64,000 nucleotides of DNA from NCBI GenBank assembly GCA_002281575.1, contig NCGN01000011.1:1-64000 (forward strand). Direction: 5' to 3'. Numbering within the stretch: the stretch's first letter is position 1; each line of letters begins with the position of its first letter. This document shows positions 28,818-38,161 of the stretch, piece by piece. This DNA comes from Sphingobacteriia bacterium 28-36-52 (GTDB taxonomy: Bacteria; Bacteroidota; Bacteroidia; Chitinophagales; Chitinophagaceae). The position numbers and the translations under genes were made by a program. The notes beneath the pieces are model-generated. The model saw only the letters and a list, made by a program, of their open reading frames with translations, had not been told where the DNA came from and did no database searches.

Positions 28818-29156
28818 ATGTTATTGAACGCGTTGACTATTTTAGCCGCCGACCCTAAGCAGGGTGGCACTGTACAATTGATTATGATGGGTGCCATTAT
28901 TTTGGTATTCTGGTTGTTCATGATTAGACCGCAAGCAAAAAAAGCAAAAGAACAAAAGAAGTTCATCGACAATTTGTCTAAGGGTGATAAAATTGTAACT
29001 ATTGCTGGTATCCACGGTGTTGTAAATAAAATAAACGAAGACGGAACTTTGCAATTAGAAGTTACTCCAGGAAGTTATTTAAAGATTGAGAAGTCTGCTT
29101 TAAGTATGGAATGGACTGCAGCCATTAATAAACCTGCAGTAGAAGAGAAAAAATAA
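28818..29156 (+). CDS. yajC: preprotein translocase accessory subunit YajC
   Basis: YajC binds the SecDF complex and aids Sec export. The 112-residue protein has one membrane helix (about residues 20-38, LIMMGAIILVFWLFMI) followed at once by the family signature RPQAKKAKEQKKF and a small cytoplasmic domain (GDKIVTIAGIHGVV, DGTLQLEV). The secDF gene is 7 kb away. It ends at a strong terminator that adjoins coaE. Confidence 0.95.
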   Translation: MLLNALTILAADPKQGGTVQLIMMGAIILVFWLFMIRPQAKKAKEQKKFIDNLSKGDKIVTIAGIHGVVNKINEDGTLQLEVTPGSYLKIEKSALSMEWTAAINKPAVEEKK

Positions 29157-29204
29157 TTTAGCCCCTAGGTTCCCTAATAGCTAATTTTTATACCTTAATT
29201 TTAT

Positions 29205-29236
29205 ATCCTGCAAGCCCCAAACTTGCAGGATTTTTT
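29205..29236 (+). terminator. terminator of yajC overlapping the coaE translation start
   Basis: ATCCTGCAAG (29205-29214) pairs perfectly with CTTGCAGGAT (29222-29231) across a 7-base loop and is followed by a T-run that ends at the coaE ATG (29237). The right arm contains AGGA, the only Shine-Dalgarno-like sequence for coaE, six bases before the ATG, so the hairpin would hide it. Confidence 0.85.
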
Positions 29237-29818
29237 ATGCTTAGTATAGGACTAACCGGAGGAATTGGAAGTGGCAAATCGATAGTGGCTCAAATATTCA
29301 GAACACTGGGTATTCCTGTATTAGACGCAGACGCATTGGCTAAAAAAATCATGCAGGAGAACAAAGAAGTAAAAAACCAAATTATTGCTGCATTTGGGGG
29401 AGAATCTTACAATCAACAGGGTTTAAACCGGTCATATATTTCCAATATAGTTTTTAAAGACCCTTATCAATTACAATTACTGAATTCCATTGTACACCCC
29501 GCCACCATTGAAGCGGGGAAAATATGGGCCTCACAACAAAATGCTCCTTATACTATAAAAGAAGCAGCTTTATTTTTTGAATCTGGTTCGGCTGAAGGAA
29601 TGGATATCATCATTGGTGTTTATGCTCCTGATGCCTTGCGAATTCAGCGAGTAATACAAAGAGACCAAATAAATAGAGAAGAAGTATTAAATAGAATGAA
29701 TCATCAAATAAGTCAAAGCATTAAAATGAAGCTTTGCGATAGAGTCATCATTAACGATGAGCAATCTTTATTGATACCGCAGGTTTTGCAATTGCATATT
29801 GATTTAACTACTTATTAA
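29237..29818 (+). CDS. coaE: dephospho-CoA kinase
   Basis: CoaE phosphorylates dephospho-CoA, the last step of coenzyme A synthesis. The 193-residue protein starts MLSIGLTGGIGSGKS, with the P-loop at residues 7-15, and has the family DADxLAK block (VLDADALAKKIM) and a lid region (RVIQRDQINREEVLNRM). The ATG at 29237 is the only start that keeps the P-loop strand. It directly follows a terminator hairpin, which is unusual. Its end overlaps the convergent rlmK gene by 11 bases. Confidence 0.95.
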   Translation: MLSIGLTGGIGSGKSIVAQIFRTLGIPVLDADALAKKIMQENKEVKNQIIAAFGGESYNQQGLNRSYISNIVFKDPYQLQLLNSIVHPATIEAGKIWASQQNAPYTIKEAALFFESGSAEGMDIIIGVYAPDALRIQRVIQRDQINREEVLNRMNHQISQSIKMKLCDRVIINDEQSLLIPQVLQLHIDLTTY

Positions 29819-30758
29819 TTAAATAACACCATCGCTTTAATTTTCCCTCAAAATCAAAAGGAGTAGTAGCTTTGGTTATATCTTTTATTTGAGTAGAATG
29901 AATTGCTGCAGTATCTAATTGAAACCGCACAAAATTGGTACTGAAATACAATTGACCCTCTGGAGCTAGCGCTGCTAAAACATCATTAATCAGCTCTGCA
30001 TGGTCTCGCTGTATATCAAGAATATCTTTCATTCGTTTACTGTTGCTGAACGTTGGCGGATCCATAATAACCATGTCGAAACTATTGGGCTGTAGTGTTT
30101 TTAGGTATTGCTTAACGTCGGCGTGAATAAATTGATAAGCCTTCTTATCCTTAAATAAATTAATTGTCATATTGTCTTCTGCCCAAGCCAAATAGGTCTT
30201 AGATAAATCTACTGAAGTTACGCTAGAAGCTCCGCCGGCAGCTGCATAAACTGAAAAAGAACCTGTATAACAAAATAAATTCAATACCCTTTTATTGGCA
30301 CAAGTAGACTTCACCATTTTACGAGTGATGCGATGATCTAAAAACAACCCTGTATCTAAATAGTCGGTTAGGTTTACCAAAAATTTTAGCCCATCTTCTA
30401 ATACCGTGCTGTATTCTTTTTCAGTGTTTATTTTTTCGTATTGTTCATCTTTATGACTCATTCTCTTGCGCAGTTTAAAATTCATACGCTCAATTGGAAT
30501 GCCTACAATATCCGAGATAATAGCTTTGCATTCTTCCATCCATGCATCGTGCACTTCGTCTTCCATGCCATGCCTTCGCAAGTATTCAGCTATATATAAT
30601 TGATCTTCGTACAACTCAATACTAAAAGGAAATTCAGGTAAATCATGGTCGTAAATTCGATAACAAACAATATTTTGTCTACGGGCCAATTTACTCTTGT
30701 GCTTAAACACTTTACTCAGCCTGTTTCTAAACATTTCTGCCTTTACCGGATCAATCAT
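29808..30758 (-). CDS. rlmK: 23S rRNA methyltransferase, stand-alone RlmK-like (m7G2069)
   Basis: The protein closely follows the C-terminal half of E. coli RlmKL, which methylates G2069 of 23S rRNA at N7. Shared blocks are ECYRIYDHDLPEF-like sequence near residue 30 (CYRIYDHDLPEF), VNLTDYLDTGLFLDHR, the SAM loop LNLFCYTGSFSVYAA, and DPPTFSNSKRM. The 316 residues are this half only: the THUMP and RlmL part is absent. It has an N-terminal PUA-like/EEHEE portion and a Rossmann methyltransferase domain. The symbol follows E. coli; the target base is inferred. Confidence 0.88.
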   Translation of the reverse strand: MIDPVKAEMFRNRLSKVFKHKSKLARRQNIVCYRIYDHDLPEFPFSIELYEDQLYIAEYLRRHGMEDEVHDAWMEECKAIISDIVGIPIERMNFKLRKRMSHKDEQYEKINTEKEYSTVLEDGLKFLVNLTDYLDTGLFLDHRITRKMVKSTCANKRVLNLFCYTGSFSVYAAAGGASSVTSVDLSKTYLAWAEDNMTINLFKDKKAYQFIHADVKQYLKTLQPNSFDMVIMDPPTFSNSKRMKDILDIQRDHAELINDVLAALAPEGQLYFSTNFVRFQLDTAAIHSTQIKDITKATTPFDFEGKLKRWCYLINK

Positions 30759-30775
30759 ATGCCCTGTTTATAAAA

Positions 30776-30783
30776 CGAAGGTA
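30776..30783 (-). promoter_or_regulatory. putative -7 element of rlmK
   Basis: TACCTTCG on the minus strand, the same variant as before nusB, 18 bases before the ATG at 30758. Confidence 0.4.
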
Positions 30784-30852
30784 CAAGCCATTTATCCATA
30801 ATGTAAATTTAGAACCTTCATTTCAATTATATTTATAACCTAAAGCTTGCAC

Positions 30853-32427
30853 ATGAAAAAACTTTTCCTGATGGCTTGTTTTTTGCCCCTGATAGGACAA
30901 ATAAAAGCACAACAGTATCCAACATTACAAGAACAACAAAACCGACTAACACTGTTGGTAAAAAACAACCCAAAATGGGTATCTATCCAATCTTTGGCCA
31001 AAACAAGTGGCGGTAAAGATATATGGGTAGTAACATTGGGAACTGGTAAACCCGAAACCAAACCAGCTATTGCAGTAATAGGTGGAGTAGAAGGTACTCA
31101 TTTACTGGGCACCGAATTAGTGATTCAATTTGCAGAGAAACTATTGAAGCAAATTGACAAAGACAGCGTGCAAAAACTATTATCCGAGAACACTTATTAT
31201 TTGTTTCCCAATATGAGCCCTGATGCCATGGAAACCTATTTTAGTAAACTTGCATTTGAGCGATTGGGCAATGCCAATAACACCGATGACGACAGAGATG
31301 GCAAAACAAATGAAGATACATTTGATGATTTAGACGGGAATGGAAAAATTACGATGATGCGTATAGAAAGCCCTGTGGGCATATATAAACTTCATCCCGA
31401 CGACCCTAGAGTCTTAATTAAAGCGGATATTTCTAAAGGAGAAAAAGGAAAATACTTGTTACTATCCGAAGGAATTGACAATGATAAGGATGGTCAATTT
31501 AATGAAGATGGGGTTGGTGGAATACATTTCAACAAAAACCTAACTTATAAACATAAAACATTTTCAGCAGGTGCCGGAGAATTTCCAGTAAGTGAAATAG
31601 AAACAAGAGCCCTCCTCGATTTCTTGTATGACGCATTCAATGTTTATGCAGTGGTTAGTTTTAGCAGTTTAAATAATTTGAGTGCAAATGATGATAAAAT
31701 AACAACCGTAGTAAGTGAATTGTATAATAAAACGATGGGGGCAAAAGATGCCCCAAAGCCAACTGCAGAAGGAGGAGATTTTATGAGTTGGGCTTACCAA
31801 CATTATGGTCGTTTTAGTTTCAGCACCCCTGGTTGGTGGGTTCCCAAAGCCAAGCCAGATACGGCAAAGAAAGAAAAAGCATTTACTGTAGTAGATGCCA
31901 CAGCTAATTATTTAAGATGGAGTGCACAGCAGGGATTAAATCATTTTACCGAATGGAAAACTGTACAACATCCCGACTTCCCCAATCAAGTAGTGCAAGT
32001 TGGAGGCGTAGATCCCTACGTAATGATAAATCCTCCATATAAAATGGTGGATAGTATTGCCTCAAAACATACAATGTTTCTAACAAAGTTGGTGAGTTTA
32101 AAACCACAAGTAGTTATTCAAAAAATTGAAACCCAAAAATTGAGTAATGGATTAACCAAGATTACTATTGATGTGTCCAATGCAGGAATGCTACCCACAC
32201 ATAGCAAATTTGCTGACCGAAATTATTTTGTAAAACGATTGAAGGTTGCCTTACAATTAAACGACAAACAACAATTGATTGGAGGCAAAAAATTAGAGCT
32301 ACTCAACAATATGGAACCACATACTATGCAACAATTCAGCTGGATTGTAAAAGGCACTGGAAGTGTTACTGTTGAGACTGGCTCACCCGCTATTGGCTTA
32401 ACTACTAAAGCCATTTCGTTACAATAA
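30853..32427 (+). CDS. M14 carboxypeptidase-like protein lacking the catalytic residues
   Basis: A 524-residue exported protein (signal peptide ending KAQ) that aligns along its length with the next gene, including the inserted acidic DxDxDG loops (TDDDRDGKTNED, DDLDGNGKITMM, GIDNDKDGQFNEDG) that look like calcium sites. Where the neighbour has the zinc motif HxxE, this one has Glu80-Gly-Thr-His83, the two ligands exchanged. The third zinc His is replaced (VVSFSSL for AQSYHNA) and the catalytic Glu is gone (FSFSTPGWW). It is therefore probably a non-enzymatic paralog or partner. The TTG at 30847 is not needed as start. A TATATTTA element lies at 30828-30835. Confidence 0.85.
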   Translation: MKKLFLMACFLPLIGQIKAQQYPTLQEQQNRLTLLVKNNPKWVSIQSLAKTSGGKDIWVVTLGTGKPETKPAIAVIGGVEGTHLLGTELVIQFAEKLLKQIDKDSVQKLLSENTYYLFPNMSPDAMETYFSKLAFERLGNANNTDDDRDGKTNEDTFDDLDGNGKITMMRIESPVGIYKLHPDDPRVLIKADISKGEKGKYLLLSEGIDNDKDGQFNEDGVGGIHFNKNLTYKHKTFSAGAGEFPVSEIETRALLDFLYDAFNVYAVVSFSSLNNLSANDDKITTVVSELYNKTMGAKDAPKPTAEGGDFMSWAYQHYGRFSFSTPGWWVPKAKPDTAKKEKAFTVVDATANYLRWSAQQGLNHFTEWKTVQHPDFPNQVVQVGGVDPYVMINPPYKMVDSIASKHTMFLTKLVSLKPQVVIQKIETQKLSNGLTKITIDVSNAGMLPTHSKFADRNYFVKRLKVALQLNDKQQLIGGKKLELLNNMEPHTMQQFSWIVKGTGSVTVETGSPAIGLTTKAISLQ

Positions 32428-32437
32428 AAATTCAATC

Positions 32438-34171
32438 ATGAAAAAAATATATTCTTTTTCGATAGCACTTATATTGAGTATAAGCTTGATGGCTCAAGAA
32501 GCCAACCAGGTTTTTAAAGCTGCGGGAACACCTGTTAATCCTAAGGTGCAGGCAAGCTGGAACCGTTATTATGATCATGCAGGAATTACCGCTCTCTGTA
32601 AAAAAATTGCAGCTGCTTATCCTGATTTAGCTAAATTAACTTCTTTAGGAAAGTCTTATGCAGGCAGAGATTTGTGGTGTTTAACCATTACCGATTTTAA
32701 AAAGGGAAATGAATTGCAAAAGCCAGGCATGTACATAGATGGCAATATTCACTCAAATGAAATTCAAGGAGCCGAGTTTGCATTATATACAGCTTGGTAT
32801 TTAACGGAGAGTTTTGGCGATACAAAATTCATTCAAGAATTATTAACCGATAAAGTATTCTATATTGTTCCTAGCATTAACCCAGATGGAAGAGATAGTT
32901 ATATGCACCAGCCCAACACTGCTAGTTCCCCTAGATCTGGTGTTAAGCCTGTAGATAATGATGGTGATGGATTAGTAAATGAAGATTGGTACGATGATTT
33001 AGACGGCGACGGGCATATTACCATGATGCGTAGAAAAAATATAAATGGTCGATATAAATTAGATCCACGTGATTCTAGAAATATGGTGATGGTAGGTGCA
33101 GATGAACAGGGTGATTATGAACTCCTTGGTATGGAAGGCATAGACAATGATGGTGACGGCCGCGTAAATGAAGATGGCTATGCATTTGAGTACGATCCCA
33201 ATAGAGATTGGGGTTGGGGATGGCAGCCAAATTATATTCAAAATGGTGCCTATAAATATCCATTCTCTATACCTGAGAACAGAGCGGTAATGGAGTTTGT
33301 AATGAAACATCCCAATATTGCTGCAGCACAATCTTATCATAATGCAGGCGGAATGATATTAAGAGGACCTGGTGCTTCTGCTGATGTGACCACCTACAAT
33401 TCACAAGATGTGGCTATTTATGATGCCATTGCCAAAAAAGGAGAGGAGTTGATGCCTGGCTATAAATACTTAGTGGTATATAAAGATTTGTATTCTGCCT
33501 ATGGGGGAGAACTAGATTGGTTTTATGCAGGAAGAGGCATTTATACCTATTCTAATGAATTGTGGACTCCGTATCTAATGTTCATGAAAGAGAGTACTAG
33601 AAGCCCTTTTGACAATAGCTCTTATAATTTTGATAAGTACCTATTGTTTAAAGATGGATTTGTAGATTGGAAAGAATACGATCATCCACAATATGGCAAA
33701 GTAGAGATTGGTGGATTTAAAAAGAACTTTGGAAGAGCTCATCCCGGATTTTTATTAGAATCTGATGCGCACAGAAATATGGCATTTAGCATATATCATA
33801 GTTACCATACACCTAAATTATCTATTTCAGAAATTAAAGAAAAGGATTTAGGAGATGGCTTAACAGAAGTAACTGCTGTAATAGCCAATGAAAGATTGAT
33901 GCCTACGCATAGCAGTCAAGATGTAAAGAATAAAATAGAAAGGCCAGATTATATTACTTTAAATACGACTGCTAAAATAGTAGCTGGAATGATTATGACC
34001 GATAAAGATTTGAATCTTTCTAAAATTCAAAAAAACAATCCAAGTACGATTGAAGTAAACAATATACCTGGGTTAGGAACTGTAACGGTTAAATGGATTG
34101 TTGAAGGCAAAGGAAAATACACGGTTAATGTAGACAGTAAAAAAGGAGGAATAGCTACCAACATTAAATAG
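32438..34171 (+). CDS. M14-family zinc carboxypeptidase, exported
   Basis: A 577-residue exported metallopeptidase that should remove C-terminal residues from peptides in the periplasm or outside. After the signal peptide (about 1-19), the domain has zinc ligands His105 and Glu108 (GNIHSNEIQG) and His301 (SYHNAGG), with catalytic Glu374 in TYSNELWTP. Two Asp-rich DNDGDGxxNED segments between the first two zinc blocks suggest calcium binding. A C-terminal beta-sandwich (about 480-577) follows. Ten bases separate it from its catalytically degenerate paralog, so the pair is surely co-transcribed. Confidence 0.93.
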   Translation: MKKIYSFSIALILSISLMAQEANQVFKAAGTPVNPKVQASWNRYYDHAGITALCKKIAAAYPDLAKLTSLGKSYAGRDLWCLTITDFKKGNELQKPGMYIDGNIHSNEIQGAEFALYTAWYLTESFGDTKFIQELLTDKVFYIVPSINPDGRDSYMHQPNTASSPRSGVKPVDNDGDGLVNEDWYDDLDGDGHITMMRRKNINGRYKLDPRDSRNMVMVGADEQGDYELLGMEGIDNDGDGRVNEDGYAFEYDPNRDWGWGWQPNYIQNGAYKYPFSIPENRAVMEFVMKHPNIAAAQSYHNAGGMILRGPGASADVTTYNSQDVAIYDAIAKKGEELMPGYKYLVVYKDLYSAYGGELDWFYAGRGIYTYSNELWTPYLMFMKESTRSPFDNSSYNFDKYLLFKDGFVDWKEYDHPQYGKVEIGGFKKNFGRAHPGFLLESDAHRNMAFSIYHSYHTPKLSISEIKEKDLGDGLTEVTAVIANERLMPTHSSQDVKNKIERPDYITLNTTAKIVAGMIMTDKDLNLSKIQKNNPSTIEVNNIPGLGTVTVKWIVEGKGKYTVNVDSKKGGIATNIK

Positions 34172-34195
34172 TCAATAAAAAATAGCTTTAAAACA

Positions 34196-34228
34196 AAACG
34201 GCTGGTACTTTAAAAGTGCCAGCCGTTT
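34196..34228. terminator. bidirectional terminator between the M14 pair and the aminotransferase
   Basis: AAACGGCTGGTACTT (34196-34210) pairs with AAGTGCCAGCCGTTT (34214-34228), one mismatch-like G-T pair, three-base loop. It separates convergent genes. Confidence 0.85.
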
Positions 34229-34246
34229 ATATTTTAATAAATAAGA

Positions 34247-35437
34247 TTAGGAAAGTTTACTGAGCGCATTGGCTATTCTTTCCCAAGCTTTTTCAATATT
34301 GGGCATGCTATTAGCAAAAGAAAAACGAACACAATTGGGTTCTCCAAATGCATCCCCCATAACCGAACTAACATGGGCGGTATTTAATAAATACATACTA
34401 AAATCAGCAGCATTTTTAATGGTTTCTATACCATTCGATTTGCCGTAATAATAACTTACATCAGGAAATACATAGAAAGCGCCTTCAGGTGCAAAACACT
34501 TAAAACCTGGAATAGCATTCACCAATTCCAAAGTCTTCGTTCTTCTTCTGGTAAACTCTTCTGTCATTTCAATTGAAGGTTTCAAATCTCCGGTAAGCGC
34601 TGCCACCGCTGCTTTCTGTGCAATAGAACAGGTACCACTGGTGAACTGGCCTTGTAATTTTTCACATGCTTTAGATATGGTTGCATTAGCAGCAATATAA
34701 CCTAAACGCCATCCGGTCATTGCAAAGCCTTTACTCAAGCCATTAATAATAACTACCTGATCTTTTATGTTTTCAAATTGTGCAATGCTTTCATGCTTGC
34801 CCATAAAATTGATGTATTCATAAATTTCATCGGATAGTATAGTTATTCCTGGATGCTTCTCAAATACTTTTACCAATGATGCTAACTCCTCTTTACTATA
34901 TACTGCACCAGAAGGATTACAAGGTGAGGAGAACATAAACACTTTTGTTTTTGGTGTGATTGCTGCCTCCAATTCTGCTGCTGTTGTCTTAAATTTATTT
35001 TCTACAGTAGTTCTAATTTCAACAACTTTACCACGAGCAATTTTTACCAATTCAGAATAGGTAACCCAATAAGGAGTGGGAATAATAACTTCATCACCTT
35101 CATCTACCAATGCTAAAATTGAATTGGCTAAACTTTGCTTAGCCCCAGTAGACACCACTATATGCTCTGGTTTATAGTCTAAGTTATTATCACGTTTTAA
35201 TTTTGTACAAACCGCTTCTCTTAAATCTAAAAAACCAGGCACTGGAGTATAATGACTCCAGTTATCATTAATTGCTTTAATAGCTGCATCTTTAATATGT
35301 TGTGGCGTATCAAAATCGGGTTCGCCCAAACTTAGATCAATCACATCTATTCCTTGGGCACGCAATTCTCGGCCAAGTTTAGCCATTTTAAGTGTTTCAG
35401 GCTCACTAAACCTGTTCAATAAAGAAGACAATTCCAT
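34247..35437 (-). CDS. PLP-dependent aminotransferase, aspartate aminotransferase type (class I, subgroup Ib)
   Basis: The enzyme should move the amino group between aspartate (or a related amino acid) and 2-oxoglutarate. The 396-residue fold-type I protein has the N-terminal SLGEPDFDTP segment, NPSGAVYSKEE, the Schiff-base lysine in NGLSKGFAMTGWRLGY and the substrate-carboxylate Arg near the end (PNCVRFSFANS). The length and these blocks fit subgroup Ib AspATs, some of which also act on prephenate. It lies 23 bases behind a serine hydrolase gene on the same strand. Confidence 0.92.
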   Translation of the reverse strand: MELSSLLNRFSEPETLKMAKLGRELRAQGIDVIDLSLGEPDFDTPQHIKDAAIKAINDNWSHYTPVPGFLDLREAVCTKLKRDNNLDYKPEHIVVSTGAKQSLANSILALVDEGDEVIIPTPYWVTYSELVKIARGKVVEIRTTVENKFKTTAAELEAAITPKTKVFMFSSPCNPSGAVYSKEELASLVKVFEKHPGITILSDEIYEYINFMGKHESIAQFENIKDQVVIINGLSKGFAMTGWRLGYIAANATISKACEKLQGQFTSGTCSIAQKAAVAALTGDLKPSIEMTEEFTRRRTKTLELVNAIPGFKCFAPEGAFYVFPDVSYYYGKSNGIETIKNAADFSMYLLNTAHVSSVMGDAFGEPNCVRFSFANSMPNIEKAWERIANALSKLS

Positions 35438-35460
35438 TCTGAAAAATTTAAGACGACAAT

Positions 35461-36681
35461 TTACTTAATTATGGGCAATTTGCCCTTGCGCTGTAATTCT
35501 TGTTGATAAATGGCAATACCCAAGTCGCGCATAAAAGGGAATCCTAATGTATCGTATTCATATTGATCATCATTATAAATACCGTCTGTATTACAAGAAA
35601 TCACTGCACTAAGCATGAATTCAATATTATTAACAGGATCTGTTATGTAAGCAATATCTAATAGAAACCCATATGCATCACCTACCTTATTATAAATTTT
35701 CACATTTGGAAACAAGGTGGTTCTTTCAGAACCTTGTAACAGAAATTTACAGTAAGTATCATAATAATAACTTGAATCATAAAACGGAGACTCCGACTCT
35801 CTGGGATACATGCTCATGTATTTTTTTACAAAATCATAATCATCATTAGTTAAGTTAAAACGTTTTTTACGAGGAAATTGCTCCGGAAAAATAACTGATT
35901 GTAAAATATGATGCAAGTCTTGTAAATAGATTCTGTTCTTATTTAAAAAAGAAAATGGCTCATTAATCATTTTTCCACCTTTCATATAACCTTTACCTAG
36001 TATTACATTGGTAGCCTCAAACACTGCATTACTTTTAATAGCGGGTTGCTCATAAATTAAGTTGCCTGCAGTGTCATAAAATTTCACAGGATTGGTAATG
36101 GCTTGTTGTTCTACAGTTCTATTCAATTGAAGTCTATGCCGAATGATTACATCTGGATAACCTTTTTCTTTCAGTTTACGCTGAATATACTCTTGACCTA
36201 AAAACTCATACAATCGATTGAATGCATCGTTATCGCTTACTAAAAATATTTGTTTGATGTAATTCTCAATAGTGGGTGCACCATCATTTGCATTGGGTTG
36301 ATTATACACGTGGTCTTGAGAAGCTGCAGCACTATCAGTAATCATAATGCTATTACGGGTAAGTCCGTTAATACCTAATTCATTAATTTTTTCCAAGGCT
36401 AACAATGCAATGGGCATTTTAACTGTACTGGCAGGATAGAAATATTCCTGATTATTCAAACGATAACCAAAATCTTTAAAAGAAGGCTTATTTCTTTTAT
36501 TTCTGTTGATTTGAGTATACATAATTTGTACCCTAAAACTGTCTGGATTGCTAGTAATACGTTTAAAATATTGGGGATTGTTTTCAAGTACTTGATGAAG
36601 AGGGGATTGGGGGTCGAATAATTGCCCATTGACCATAATAGTAAAAGTACATATAAGGGTTACTAAAAAGAGATGCTTCAT
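35461..36681 (-). CDS. exported serine hydrolase with class A beta-lactamase-like fold
   Basis: A 406-residue protein with a signal peptide (about 1-19). It carries the three motifs of the penicillin-recognising fold in order and with reasonable spacing: S85-T-V-K88 (SxxK), S149-D-N151 (SDN) and K-V-G near residue 335 (for K-[TS]-G). It is longer than class A beta-lactamases and the third motif is altered, so a peptidase or transpeptidase-like role is as likely as antibiotic resistance. A full TAnnTTTG element sits five bases before its ATG. Confidence 0.82.
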   Translation of the reverse strand: MKHLFLVTLICTFTIMVNGQLFDPQSPLHQVLENNPQYFKRITSNPDSFRVQIMYTQINRNKRNKPSFKDFGYRLNNQEYFYPASTVKMPIALLALEKINELGINGLTRNSIMITDSAAASQDHVYNQPNANDGAPTIENYIKQIFLVSDNDAFNRLYEFLGQEYIQRKLKEKGYPDVIIRHRLQLNRTVEQQAITNPVKFYDTAGNLIYEQPAIKSNAVFEATNVILGKGYMKGGKMINEPFSFLNKNRIYLQDLHHILQSVIFPEQFPRKKRFNLTNDDYDFVKKYMSMYPRESESPFYDSSYYYDTYCKFLLQGSERTTLFPNVKIYNKVGDAYGFLLDIAYITDPVNNIEFMLSAVISCNTDGIYNDDQYEYDTLGFPFMRDLGIAIYQQELQRKGKLPIIK

Positions 36682-36685
36682 TTAC

Positions 36686-36693
36686 CAAACTTA
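36686..36693 (-). promoter_or_regulatory. putative -7 element of the serine hydrolase gene, leaderless
   Basis: TAAGTTTG on the minus strand is a full match to TAnnTTTG. The expected start site, about four bases on, falls at the ATG at 36681. Confidence 0.45.
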
Positions 36694-36708
36694 ATGAAAA
36701 TTGATAAT

Positions 36709-36716
36709 TAACTTTA
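36709..36716 (+). promoter_or_regulatory. putative -7 element of sdaA, leaderless
   Basis: TAACTTTA matches TAnnTTTG at 7 of 8 positions. Only CCAA separates it from the ATG at 36721. Confidence 0.4.
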
Positions 36717-36720
36717 CCAA

Positions 36721-38151
36721 ATGCCACATGAAGCAATTTCCGTATTTGATATGTTTAAAATAGGGGTAGGGCCTTCTAGTTCACATACACTTGGACCTTG
36801 GCGCGCCGCCCTTCGTTGCTTGGATAATTTAAGCAAGCAATACCCATTAGCTACTGTTAAAGCAGTAACTGTTCTATTATATGGTTCATTAGCCAAAACA
36901 GGGAAGGGACACGGCACTGATATAGCGGTGTTAATGGGTTTGATGAAAGAGGATCCTGTTACCATTGATGTAAACAGCATCAATCCTAAGATTGCTGAAA
37001 TTAAAACTACTCATCAGTTATTATTAGGGGGAGAACATGCCATTCCATTTGAATTCAAAGAAGACTTGGTTTTTTTAACAAATGAATCTTTACCCTTTCA
37101 CCCGAACGGTTTGAGTTTTTTAATTACACTCAATAATGGTGATCAGTTAAGTGAAACTTACTTTTCAATTGGGGGTGGATTTGTGGTGAAAGAAGGCGAA
37201 TCATCAGCTGGAAATAGGGAAAGTGTTGAGCTTTCTTTCCCTACTAATAATGCAGCCGACATATTGCATTGGTGCAGAAAAACGGGAATGGCAATACATG
37301 AAATGGTTTTGGAAAACGAAACCAGCTGGCGTTCAGAAGCGGAAACTAAAAAAGGAGTAATAGCCATTTGGCATGCCATGCGCGATTGTACTTATAGGGG
37401 ATGCCATTCAAAAGGCGAATTGCCTGGTGGATTACAAGTTAGAAGAAGGGCTTTTGAGCTAAACAAAAAGCTCATTAATAAACAGCCATATAGTAATTAC
37501 GAAGAATGGTTACAAGCCATTCGTAAAGGAGGGAACTCCTTCAATTATATTTTAGATTGGGTAAGCTGTTTTGCATTGGCAGTGAATGAAGAAAACGCCT
37601 CATTTGGTAGAGTTGTAACTGCACCAACCAATGGCGCTGCAGGTGTTATTCCTGCGGTTTTGCAATATTATATTGCTTTTTGCGAAGGTGGAACAGAAGA
37701 AAAAATCATTCAATTTTTATTAACTGCATCAGAAATAGGATCCATTTTTAAAAAGGGAGCTACCATTTCTGCTGCAATGGGCGGCTGTCAGGCAGAAATA
37801 GGAGTATCCTCAGCCATGGCTGCAAGCGCTCTAACTGAATGCATGGGTGGAACCCAACAACAAGTATTGATGGCAGCAGAAATTGCCATGGAACATCACT
37901 TAGGTTTAACCTGTGATCCAATTGGTGGTTTAGTACAAATACCTTGTATAGAAAGAAATACCATGGGTGCCATCAAAGCCATTACCGCTTCACAATTGGC
38001 GCTACAAAGCACACCAGATTTTGCACTAGTTAGTTTAGACAAAGTAATTGCAACCATGTGGACCACCGCTTTAGACATGAACAGTAAATACAAAGAAACA
38101 GCAGATGGTGGCTTAGCCATTCAAGTTCCATTGGGTTTGAGTGAATGTTAA
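36721..38151 (+). CDS. sdaA: L-serine ammonia-lyase (iron-sulfur serine dehydratase)
   Basis: Converts L-serine to pyruvate and ammonia using a [4Fe-4S] cluster. The 476-residue single chain has the N-terminal beta domain with GPSSSHT (residues 17-23) and the C-terminal alpha domain with the cluster cysteines in [16 protein letters not shown] and PCIERN. The fused alpha-beta arrangement is as in E. coli SdaA. It is divergent from the serine hydrolase gene across only 39 bases, with both promoters in that space. Confidence 0.95.
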   Translation: MPHEAISVFDMFKIGVGPSSSHTLGPWRAALRCLDNLSKQYPLATVKAVTVLLYGSLAKTGKGHGTDIAVLMGLMKEDPVTIDVNSINPKIAEIKTTHQLLLGGEHAIPFEFKEDLVFLTNESLPFHPNGLSFLITLNNGDQLSETYFSIGGGFVVKEGESSAGNRESVELSFPTNNAADILHWCRKTGMAIHEMVLENETSWRSEAETKKGVIAIWHAMRDCTYRGCHSKGELPGGLQVRRRAFELNKKLINKQPYSNYEEWLQAIRKGGNSFNYILDWVSCFALAVNEENASFGRVVTAPTNGAAGVIPAVLQYYIAFCEGGTEEKIIQFLLTASEIGSIFKKGATISAAMGGCQAEIGVSSAMAASALTECMGGTQQQVLMAAEIAMEHHLGLTCDPIGGLVQIPCIERNTMGAIKAITASQLALQSTPDFALVSLDKVIATMWTTALDMNSKYKETADGGLAIQVPLGLSEC

Positions 38152-38161
38152 ATTTATAATT

